This document shows, one piece after another, positions 23,247 through 30,315 of a stretch of DNA of 30,315 bases. This DNA is from JBDLSY01 sp041170585 (GTDB lineage Bacteria; Pseudomonadota; Gammaproteobacteria; Burkholderiales; Burkholderiaceae_C), in contig JBEDNN010000051.1 in the NCBI GenBank assembly GCA_041170585.1, positions 1 through 30,315 of the forward strand, read 5' to 3'. The position numbers and the translations under genes were made by a program. The notes under the pieces were generated by a model, which was not told the DNA's origin, made no database searches, and was given only the letters and a program-made list of their open reading frames with translations. The first letter of the stretch is position 1; the number at the start of each line of letters is the position of its first letter.

Positions 23247-24353
23247 ATGACTTTTAACACCATTAACACTATTCCAAATAAAACATTTGCACCGCTTAAA
23301 AATGATAGCTATTTACGTGCCTTGCGTCAAGAAAGTACAGAGTACATACCCGTTTGGTTGATGCGTCAAGCAGGCCGATATTTACCAGAGTATCTTGCTA
23401 CCCGTGCGCGTGCGGGTAGTTTTATGAACTTGGCGATGAATCCAGATTTGGCCTGTGAAGTGACATTGCAACCCTTAGATAGATACCCTCAATTAGATGC
23501 AGCTATTTTATTTAGTGATATTTTAACTGTACCTGATGCCATGGGTCTAGAATTAAGCTTTGCTACGGGCGAAGGTCCAAAGTTTGCTAAACCCTTACGC
23601 CATGAATCTGATGTATTGGCTTTACAAGTACCTGATTTAAATCGATTAAAATATGTATTTGATGCTGTTCATACTATACGCCATGCTTTAAACGGTAGAG
23701 TCCCTTTAATCGGTTTTAGTGGTAGCCCTTGGACTTTGGCTTGTTATATGGTTGAAGGCAGTGGTTCAGCAGATTTTCGCACGATTAAAACAATGCTTTA
23801 TTCACGTCCTGATTTAATAAAACATATTATGACGGTTAATGAAACAGCCGTAGCACAATATTTATTAGAGCAAGTTAAATCGGGTGCGCAAGCCTTGATG
23901 TTATTCGATACTTGGGGCGGTATTTTACCTGATGGTATCTATCAAAAAATATCATTGGCCAGTATGAGTCGTGTAATATCCAGTGTTAAACAGCATTTTC
24001 CTGATATGCCTATTACTGTATTTACAAAAGGTGGTGGTATTTGGTTGAATGATATTATTAATTGTGGTGCAGACTGTGTGGGCTTAGATTGGACAGTTAA
24101 TTTAGGGCAAGCGCGTCGTTTAGCCAATAATAAGGTCGCTTTACAGGGGAATATAGACCCATTTTTATTAATGGGTAGCAATAAGAAAATAGAGTATTAT
24201 GTTCATAATAGTTTATTAACGTATCATACTATTAACGGCAATAATATTGGACATATTTTTAACTTGGGTCACGGTATTAATCAGTTTACGCCGCCTGCAG
24301 CAGTCAATACTTTATTAGAAGCAGTCAAAAAATTTAAAGTTGCATCAATATAA
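23247..24353 (+). CDS. hemE: Uroporphyrinogen decarboxylase
   Basis: 368 residues (E. coli 354). It decarboxylates the four acetate side chains of uroporphyrinogen III to coproporphyrinogen III in cytoplasmic haem synthesis. The two family signatures are present: PVWLMRQAGRYLPEY (35-49) and GFSGSPWTLACYMVEG (near 150-165), along with the FSDIL substrate-site motif. The N-terminus is extended by about 14 residues compared with E. coli. No Shine-Dalgarno sequence is visible before the ATG. Confidence 0.97.
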   Translation: MTFNTINTIPNKTFAPLKNDSYLRALRQESTEYIPVWLMRQAGRYLPEYLATRARAGSFMNLAMNPDLACEVTLQPLDRYPQLDAAILFSDILTVPDAMGLELSFATGEGPKFAKPLRHESDVLALQVPDLNRLKYVFDAVHTIRHALNGRVPLIGFSGSPWTLACYMVEGSGSADFRTIKTMLYSRPDLIKHIMTVNETAVAQYLLEQVKSGAQALMLFDTWGGILPDGIYQKISLASMSRVISSVKQHFPDMPITVFTKGGGIWLNDIINCGADCVGLDWTVNLGQARRLANNKVALQGNIDPFLLMGSNKKIEYYVHNSLLTYHTINGNNIGHIFNLGHGINQFTPPAAVNTLLEAVKKFKVASI

Positions 24354-24421
24354 TTTATACTAAAATATATCATATATAATATACTGTATATAAATTATAT
24401 ATAATACATACATCAATTTAT

Positions 24422-24501
24422 AACAATATAACAATATAACAATATAACAATATAACAATAATATAATAATATAATAATATATTATACAAATATAACAATA
24501 T
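24422..24501. repeat. Tandem octamer AACAATAT array before cysM
   Basis: Four perfect AACAATAT units (24422-24453), a partial one to 24460, then ATAATATAAT-type sequence. A further AACAATAT at 24494-24501 ends two bases before the cysM ATG. The array takes the place of a normal ribosome-binding site. Confidence 0.8.
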
Positions 24502-24503
24502 CT

Positions 24504-25412
24504 ATGAATTATCCAACTATTGAAGATACTATCGGTAATACACCATTAATACGATTACAGCGTATTAATAATGAAAATAATATACAAAAAAATAATATAA
24601 TTTTAGCAAAATTAGAAGGAAATAATCCTGCTGGTAGTGTTAAAGACCGCCCTGCTTTAAATATGATTGCTAAAGCACAGGCCAGAGGCGAGATTACTCC
24701 GGGAGATACTTTAATTGAAGCAACGAGTGGTAATACAGGCATTGCATTGGCAATGGCAGCCGCTATTCGAGGGTATAAATTAATATTAATAATGCCCGAT
24801 GACTTAAGCGTTGAACGCCGTGCAGCGATGGCCGCTTACGGTGCTAGAGTGATATTGACCCCTGCCGTAAAAGGGGGTATGGAACATGCCCGTGATGTTG
24901 CTCAAGCTATGCAGGCACAGGGGTTGGGTAAAATTTTAGACCAATTTGGTAATGTGGATAATCCGAACGCACATTTACACACCACAGGACCTGAATTATG
25001 GCAACAAACGCAAGGACATATTACCCATTTTGTCTCATCTATGGGGACAACAGGGACTATTACAGGGGTAGGGACTTATTTAAAACAGTGTAATTCAAAT
25101 ATTCAAATTGTGGGTGTACAGCCTGAAGAAGGCAGCCGTATTCCAGGTATTCGTAAATGGAATCCTGATTATTTACCTGCTATTTATCAACCTAAAATAG
25201 TCGATACTTTATATTATATTCATCAACGTGATGCAGAAGTAATGGCACGTCGATTAGCTACAGAAGAAGGTATTTTTTGTGGCGTATCTGCAGCTGGTGC
25301 GTTGTGTGTTGCATTGCGTGTTGCTGACACAGTAAAAAACGCTACTATCGCTTTTATTGTGTGTGATCGTGGCGACCGCTATTTATCAACGGGTGTATTT
25401 AACGAGCAATAA
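24504..25412 (+). CDS. cysM: Cysteine synthase B (O-acetylserine sulfhydrylase)
   Basis: 302 residues of the fold-type II PLP enzymes. The cofactor lysine is Lys47 in NPAGSVKDRPAL, and the phosphate-binding loop is TSGNTG (74-79). The short form and MPDDLSVERRAAMAAYGA match CysM rather than CysK. It makes cysteine from O-acetylserine and sulfide or thiosulfate. It is followed by ftsK with a gap of only a few bases, so the two are probably co-transcribed. Confidence 0.93.
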   Translation: MNYPTIEDTIGNTPLIRLQRINNENNIQKNNIILAKLEGNNPAGSVKDRPALNMIAKAQARGEITPGDTLIEATSGNTGIALAMAAAIRGYKLILIMPDDLSVERRAAMAAYGARVILTPAVKGGMEHARDVAQAMQAQGLGKILDQFGNVDNPNAHLHTTGPELWQQTQGHITHFVSSMGTTGTITGVGTYLKQCNSNIQIVGVQPEEGSRIPGIRKWNPDYLPAIYQPKIVDTLYYIHQRDAEVMARRLATEEGIFCGVSAAGALCVALRVADTVKNATIAFIVCDRGDRYLSTGVFNEQ

Positions 25413-25420
25413 GGTTAGTG

Positions 25421-27934
25421 ATGAGCAGTATTCATAGCGGTAAAAACAATTTAGAAGTTCATTTACAAGATAAAATAAGTATACTTCGGGAAATATTACC
25501 CAGTGCTTTAACCATATTAGCTATGTTATTATTAATGCTGGCGTTGATAAGTTACCATCCAGCTGATGCAGGCTGGTCTAATATCGGTAAAACAGGTGGT
25601 TACTATAACTATTTATCTAAAACGGGTGCTTGGTTTGCCGATGTTTTATTGTATATATTCGGCCGTTCTGTCTGGATTATAGTATCAATGATATTGTTTT
25701 GGGCGGTTAAGTTATTTTGGTTTAAATACAATGTTTATATAAAAAATAATATTAATAATACAAATAATATATCTAAAAATAGATTAACTCAATCTAATCA
25801 ACCTAAGCAAGATAATTTCATTAAATGGGGACGTAGTATTGGCTTTTTAATACTGTGGTTATTGGTAAGTTGTACTTTAGAAGCATTGCGTTTAAATAAA
25901 ACGGAGCTTGTTTTACCAATGGGGGCAGGTGGTATTGTAGGTTTAAGTTTAGGCACTGTCATACAAGGGTTCATAGCTGAGCGTTGGTCAGTAGTCCTAT
26001 GTGCTATGCTTTGGTTGATTTTAGCTGCCGCTACATTGGGAACGAGTTGGTTAGCCATCGTCGATCAAGTCGGTGCATTATGGGACGAGTTTCAATCTAG
26101 TCAAGCCGATAAACAAGATACTAAATACAATGTAGTACTAGGGCAAGTATTAGAGCAGCAACGTAATGCCGAAATTGCTAAAGTAAATGAAACGTTTTTG
26201 CCAACGCAAATACATATCAATAATACTGCCCCTGCTGTTATTCCTGTTCATATACCAATAAAAGCCGCAGTTATACCACCTGTACCTGTAGTTAAGCCCC
26301 CTGTTATAACGGTGTTACCCGATAGCCTTTCTCATCGTAAAAATGATGAAGTTATTCCTCCTATCGCGACAATTAACACGTTTACAGTGGTGAATGATGC
26401 GTCAGTACACCCTATTGATACCAATCAAGTAGAACAATCTATTTTTGATTTAACCATGGCATCTAATCATTTATTGCCACCACTCACTTTATTGGATAAG
26501 CCTGATGTGGTGACTGAATTTATATCCCGTGAAACTTTAGAATATACGTGTCGGTTAATTGAGAAAAAATTACGTGATTACAATGTAATTGTAAAAGTAG
26601 TGGCTGCCCAACCAGGTCCTGTTATTACCCGTTATGAAGTAGAACCTGCTGAAGGTGTAAAAGGCAGTCAAATTGTAGTATTAGCCCGTGACTTAGCACG
26701 GTCTTTGTCATTGACCAGTATTCGTGTTGTTGAAACTATTCCAGGTAAAACCACGATGGGTTTGGAGTTGCCTAATCCTAAACGTCAAACTGTACGTTTA
26801 TCAGAAATTTTAGGATCTGCCGAGTATGTAACCAGCACTGCACCTTTAACAATGGCTTTAGGTAAAGACATTACGGGTGAGCCAGTGGTGATGGATTTAG
26901 CAAAAATGCCACATTTATTAGTCGCAGGAACAACGGGTTCTGGTAAATCAGTCGGTATTAATGCCATGATTTTAAGTTTGTTGTATAAAACCACGGCCCA
27001 ACAAGTACGGCTAATTTTAATCGATCCAAAAATGCTTGAATTGTCGGTTTACGAGGGCATTCCACATTTGTTAGCCCCTGTTGTGACGGATATGAAGCAA
27101 GCCAGCCATGCGGTTAATTGGTGTGTGGCTGAAATGGAACGCCGCTATAAACTAATGAGTCGCTTAGGCGTGCGTGGCATTGCAGGCTTTAATGAAAAAA
27201 TTGCAGTAGCACGTGCATCGGGCGAATTTATTTTTAACCCATTTAGCTTAACACCAGAAGACCCTGAACCTTTAAAACATTTTACCCATATCGTGTTGGT
27301 TGTTGATGAGTTGGCTGATTTGTTGATGGTAGTCGGTAAAAAAATTGAAGAGCCTTTAGCCCGTCTAGCCCAGAAATCGCGGGCTTGTGGTATCCATTTA
27401 ATTTTAGCTACACAGCGGCCTAGTGCCGATGTATTAACAGGCCTCATTCGTTCTAATGTGCCGGCGAGAATTGCCTTTCAAGTCTCCAGTAAAACAGATA
27501 GCCGTATTATCCTAGACCAAATGGGCGCCGATGCTTTATTAGGCAATGGCGATATGCTTTATTTGCCCAAAGGCAGTATTCCTGTTCGTGTTCATGGTGC
27601 TTTTGTGAGTGATGAAGAAGTGGTACGTGTAGCCAATATGCTACGTGAATTAGGGGCACCTGATTATATAGAAGGTATTTTAGACGGTGAAGAGGAGGAT
27701 ACAAATACTGCTGAATCGGCGGATAGTGATGCCGAGCAAGATGCTTTATATGACAAAGCCGTAGAGATTGTATTAACCACTAAAAAAGCCAGTATCTCCA
27801 ATGTACAAAGACAACTGCGTGTAGGCTATCAGCGTGCGGCTAGAATGATTGATGCAATGGAAAATGCGGGTTTAATTTCTGCCCCTGAACACAATGGTAA
27901 CCGTACTGTATTAGCAAAAAATAGAAGTTTATAA
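25421..27934 (+). CDS. ftsK: DNA translocase FtsK
   Basis: 837 residues from ATG 25421; the GTG at 25418 is possible but too close to the AAGG ribosome-binding site. Four to five membrane helices occupy about residues 25-215, anchoring the protein at the division septum. A Pro-rich linker (about 250-310) leads to the motor domain with Walker A GTTGSGKS (503-510) and Walker B LVVDE (Asp629, Glu630). The C-terminal winged-helix gamma domain (about 775-830, KASISNVQRQLRVGYQRAARMID in two parts) reads KOPS and activates XerCD. FtsK pumps chromosome termini during division. The last codons lie in a 14-bp tandem repeat. Confidence 0.97.
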   Translation: MSSIHSGKNNLEVHLQDKISILREILPSALTILAMLLLMLALISYHPADAGWSNIGKTGGYYNYLSKTGAWFADVLLYIFGRSVWIIVSMILFWAVKLFWFKYNVYIKNNINNTNNISKNRLTQSNQPKQDNFIKWGRSIGFLILWLLVSCTLEALRLNKTELVLPMGAGGIVGLSLGTVIQGFIAERWSVVLCAMLWLILAAATLGTSWLAIVDQVGALWDEFQSSQADKQDTKYNVVLGQVLEQQRNAEIAKVNETFLPTQIHINNTAPAVIPVHIPIKAAVIPPVPVVKPPVITVLPDSLSHRKNDEVIPPIATINTFTVVNDASVHPIDTNQVEQSIFDLTMASNHLLPPLTLLDKPDVVTEFISRETLEYTCRLIEKKLRDYNVIVKVVAAQPGPVITRYEVEPAEGVKGSQIVVLARDLARSLSLTSIRVVETIPGKTTMGLELPNPKRQTVRLSEILGSAEYVTSTAPLTMALGKDITGEPVVMDLAKMPHLLVAGTTGSGKSVGINAMILSLLYKTTAQQVRLILIDPKMLELSVYEGIPHLLAPVVTDMKQASHAVNWCVAEMERRYKLMSRLGVRGIAGFNEKIAVARASGEFIFNPFSLTPEDPEPLKHFTHIVLVVDELADLLMVVGKKIEEPLARLAQKSRACGIHLILATQRPSADVLTGLIRSNVPARIAFQVSSKTDSRIILDQMGADALLGNGDMLYLPKGSIPVRVHGAFVSDEEVVRVANMLRELGAPDYIEGILDGEEEDTNTAESADSDAEQDALYDKAVEIVLTTKKASISNVQRQLRVGYQRAARMIDAMENAGLISAPEHNGNRTVLAKNRSL

Positions 27935-27960
27935 ATAGAAGTTTATAAATAGAAGTTTAT
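27919..27960. repeat. Three perfect 14-bp tandem repeats at the ftsK 3' end
   Basis: AAATAGAAGTTTAT occurs three times without gaps. The first unit encodes the last ftsK residues (NRSL), and the stop codon TAA falls at the unit junction, so the following two units are extra copies of the gene's end. Confidence 0.9.
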
Positions 27961-27970
27961 AATATTTACG

Positions 27971-28000
27971 ATGACCTATGATGACTTATGATGATTTTAG
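27971..28000 (+). repeat. Three 10-bp tandem repeats at the restriction gene start
   Basis: ATGACCTATG, ATGACTTATG and ATGATTTTAG lie directly end to end. Each begins with ATG, and the junction of the second and third provides the ATG ATG (27988-27993) that opens the restriction-modification frame. A 10-bp unit is not a multiple of three, so the other ATGs are in other frames and stop early. Confidence 0.7.
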
Positions 28001-30315
28001 ATACCTTTAAATTACTACTATTAAAACTCAATTTTATTGAAAGTGTTGAGAGTGATTACATTTTTATAAAAAATTTTAATAATAATCCAAACGCTTATTT
28101 AAAAGTAGATTTTAAGACTGAACAATTAATTTATCCCACAGACAAAGGGTTTAAAGTCAATGGCGAGTTTACTTGCAATTTTAAATCTAATGAAAACTTT
28201 GTAGTCTTTGAATGTATACACCGTTTATTTGAAAAAGGCTATCAACCCCAGCACATCGAATTAGAACCTAAATGGCAACTAGGACACGGTGCCAGTGGCG
28301 GGCGAGCCGATATTTGGGTTAAAAACCACGACAATAAAAGCTATTTATTGATTGAATGTAAAACGTATGGTGGTGAATTTGAAAAAGCTAAAAATGATAC
28401 TTTAAGCTATGGTGGGCAATTGTTCAGTTATATTGAACAAGAAAAAGCTACGGAATTTGTAGCCCTGTATGCCTGTGATTATGATGTAAAAAACAATCAT
28501 ATCATTACGCAACACATGCTTATTTCGCATCAAGATAATCTTATTTTTTTGCAAGAAAACCCACAATTACACTCTTTTGAAAAAGCCAGTAATTTTATTG
28601 AACGCTATGATGTTTGGAAAAATACTTATCAATTAGAATATGCAACATCAGGTATTTTTGAAGATTCAGTCAGTAGTTACGCCATTGGCAAGTCTAATCA
28701 AACCATTTTTGATTTACAAACGGTTGATGGCAATGTCGGCAAAAAATACCATGAATTTGCTACGATTTTACGGCAGCACAATGTCAGTGGGCGTGAAAAT
28801 GCATTTGATAAATTAGTCAATTTATTTTTATGCAAAATTGTTGATGAACAAACCAACCCCAATCATTTACAATTTGTGTGGAAAGGCATCGGGCAGGACA
28901 ATCACTTTGCCTTGCAAGATAGATTACAAAAATTGTATCAAGAAGGTATGAAACAGTTTTTAAATGAAGAAGTGACTTACATTGAAAGCGAGGCGATTGA
29001 CAAAGCTTTTCGTCATTACAAACGAGCAAGCACTAAAAATATTATCAATCAATATATTAAAGAATTAAAATTCTTTTCTAATAATGATTTTGCTTTTATT
29101 AATGTGCATAATGAAAAGTTGTTTTATCAAAATAGCCAAGTGTTGTTAAAAATGGTCAATATGTTAAAAGACATTCGTTTAACAGGTGATAACAATGAAA
29201 ATCAGTTTTTAGGCGATTTATTTGAAGGTTTTTTAGACAGTGGCGTTAAACAATCGGAAGGACAGTTTTTTACACCGATGCCTATTGTTAAATTTATTAT
29301 GAACAGTTTGCCGATAGAGCAGCAGATTAAAGTCAGTACAACACCTATTAAAGTCATTGATTATGCCTGTGGCAGTGGGCATTTTTTAACTGAAATTGCC
29401 AAAGAAATTGCAAAAACCATCAAAGACACACATCAATTAAAAGATTTTTATAAACATATTCACGGCATTGAAAAAGAATACCGCTTGTCTAAAGTCGCCA
29501 AAGTATCCGCTTTTATGTACGGGCAGAATGAAACACAGATTTTTTATACTGATGCACTGGCAAAAAATTCTGAAATCAAAGAAAATAGCTATGATATTTT
29601 AGTGGCAAATCCGCCCTATAGCGTATCAGGTTTTTTAAGCACTTTAGACAAACAAGACCAAATTCGCTATGAGCTATTTAATGAAGTCAATGATATTCCA
29701 AAAAATAAAAACATTGAATGCTTTTTTATTGAATTGACACATAAGCTGTTAAAAAGTGGCGGCATTGCCGCACTGGTGCTGCCTTCTAGTATTTTATCAA
29801 ATGATGGTTTGTACATTAAAGCCCGTGAAATTTTCATCAAATATTTTTATATTATTGGGATTGTAGAACTGCCATCAGCCACTTTTGGTAAAACAGGTAC
29901 TAACACAGTCGTTGTTTATTTAAAAAAACGCCAAGCCAATCCTTATGATTTTGAGCATTTTCAAGACCGCGTTTTATCGTGGTTTGAGGAGATAAATTAC
30001 ACCCAAGCCAATAATAAACCCGATGATGATTTTGAAGATATTGCTTTATTAAAAAAATATTGTCAGCACATTAATATTGCATTTAATGTATACCAATCGT
30101 TTATGCGTAATGAATTACCAGATGAATGGTTACAAAATGAAATTTTTGCGGATTATAAAAAAGCCTTTGAAAAAAGCACAGAGTATAAAAACATTCAGAA
30201 AAAAAGAACGCATACCAGTTTTAGTGTAGACGACAAAGACAAAGAAACGCATAAAAAGCTGTTGCAGTTTATTACAACCCTAGAGCAAGAAAAGATTTTA
30301 TATTTTATTTTGGCA
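27988..30315 (+). CDS. Restriction-modification fusion: nuclease plus N6-adenine methyltransferase (3' incomplete)
   Basis: Open for at least 776 codons from ATG 27988 (or 27991) to the window edge, so the C-terminus is missing. The N-terminal nuclease has GGRADIWV with Asp108 and LLIECKT with Glu123 and Lys125, the PD-(D/E)xK pattern of HsdR-like domains. A long helical region (about 240-430) resembles the HsdM N-terminal part. The methyltransferase of the gamma type has motif I DYACGSGHF (458-466) and catalytic motif IV NPPY (541-544). Such single-chain type IIG or BcgI-like enzymes both cut and methylate; specificity comes from a fused or separate target-recognition subunit, expected beyond the window. 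No ribosome-binding site is visible, and the start lies in a 10-bp repeat. Confidence 0.85.
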   Translation, partial: MMILDTFKLLLLKLNFIESVESDYIFIKNFNNNPNAYLKVDFKTEQLIYPTDKGFKVNGEFTCNFKSNENFVVFECIHRLFEKGYQPQHIELEPKWQLGHGASGGRADIWVKNHDNKSYLLIECKTYGGEFEKAKNDTLSYGGQLFSYIEQEKATEFVALYACDYDVKNNHIITQHMLISHQDNLIFLQENPQLHSFEKASNFIERYDVWKNTYQLEYATSGIFEDSVSSYAIGKSNQTIFDLQTVDGNVGKKYHEFATILRQHNVSGRENAFDKLVNLFLCKIVDEQTNPNHLQFVWKGIGQDNHFALQDRLQKLYQEGMKQFLNEEVTYIESEAIDKAFRHYKRASTKNIINQYIKELKFFSNNDFAFINVHNEKLFYQNSQVLLKMVNMLKDIRLTGDNNENQFLGDLFEGFLDSGVKQSEGQFFTPMPIVKFIMNSLPIEQQIKVSTTPIKVIDYACGSGHFLTEIAKEIAKTIKDTHQLKDFYKHIHGIEKEYRLSKVAKVSAFMYGQNETQIFYTDALAKNSEIKENSYDILVANPPYSVSGFLSTLDKQDQIRYELFNEVNDIPKNKNIECFFIELTHKLLKSGGIAALVLPSSILSNDGLYIKAREIFIKYFYIIGIVELPSATFGKTGTNTVVVYLKKRQANPYDFEHFQDRVLSWFEEINYTQANNKPDDDFEDIALLKKYCQHINIAFNVYQSFMRNELPDEWLQNEIFADYKKAFEKSTEYKNIQKKRTHTSFSVDDKDKETHKKLLQFITTLEQEKILYFILA

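Noticed and set aside
28817..29029. Minus-strand 70-codon frame within the restriction-modification gene
   Set aside because: Antisense to a continuous frame with a nuclease and methyltransferase; no motif or ribosome-binding site.

Overview
This window is an AT-rich (roughly mid-30s % G+C by eye) stretch of a bacterial chromosome. Gene order and protein sequences point to a betaproteobacterium, most likely Burkholderiales with an unusually low G+C content. The main clues are infA-rpmJ between secY and rpsM, a Rieske oxygenase next to xseB-ispA, dsbD after rplQ, a UvrB of the Burkholderiales type, and a DksA with a single cysteine in the zinc-finger position. The taxon is an inference from remembered family features, not a database result.

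Layout. 1-337 holds a small transposon-like repeat, a short tandem repeat and a strong sigma70-type promoter. 338-9750 is the spc and alpha ribosomal-protein region: rplN, rplX, rplE, rpsN, rpsH, rplF, rplR, rpsE, rpmD, rplO, secY, infA, rpmJ, rpsM, rpsK, rpsD, rpoA, rplQ. It ends in a clear intrinsic terminator at 9774-9799. Unusually wide gaps, two with strong hairpins, separate rpsK/rpsD and rpsD/rpoA. 10099-17636 carries dsbD, dksA, a two-module STAS-like protein and uvrB, all on the plus strand. 17684-23130 holds a Rieske oxygenase (minus), xseB, ispA, mltB (plus), ychF (minus) and a 52-residue minus-strand ORF. 23247-27934 carries hemE, cysM and ftsK. From 27988 to the window edge runs an incomplete single-chain restriction-modification gene with a PD-(D/E)xK nuclease followed by an N6-adenine methyltransferase.

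How the genes work together. The first third is translation and transcription machinery plus the Sec channel. The rest is housekeeping: disulfide reduction (dsbD), stringent response (dksA), repair (uvrB, xseB), isoprenoid and haem synthesis (ispA, hemE), cysteine synthesis (cysM), wall turnover (mltB) and chromosome segregation (ftsK). The restriction-modification gene is the main accessory element.

The most interesting non-gene content is a family of about 109-118 bp mobile repeats (five copies plus a probable relic). They end in GGTAATGTT/AACATTACC, and three copies have perfect 8-bp target duplications (a fourth is consistent with one). They sit beside the promoters or starts of the spc operon, uvrB and ychF, and one borders a gene remnant. 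A second theme is the many short tandem repeats (7-16 bp units) directly upstream of start codons.
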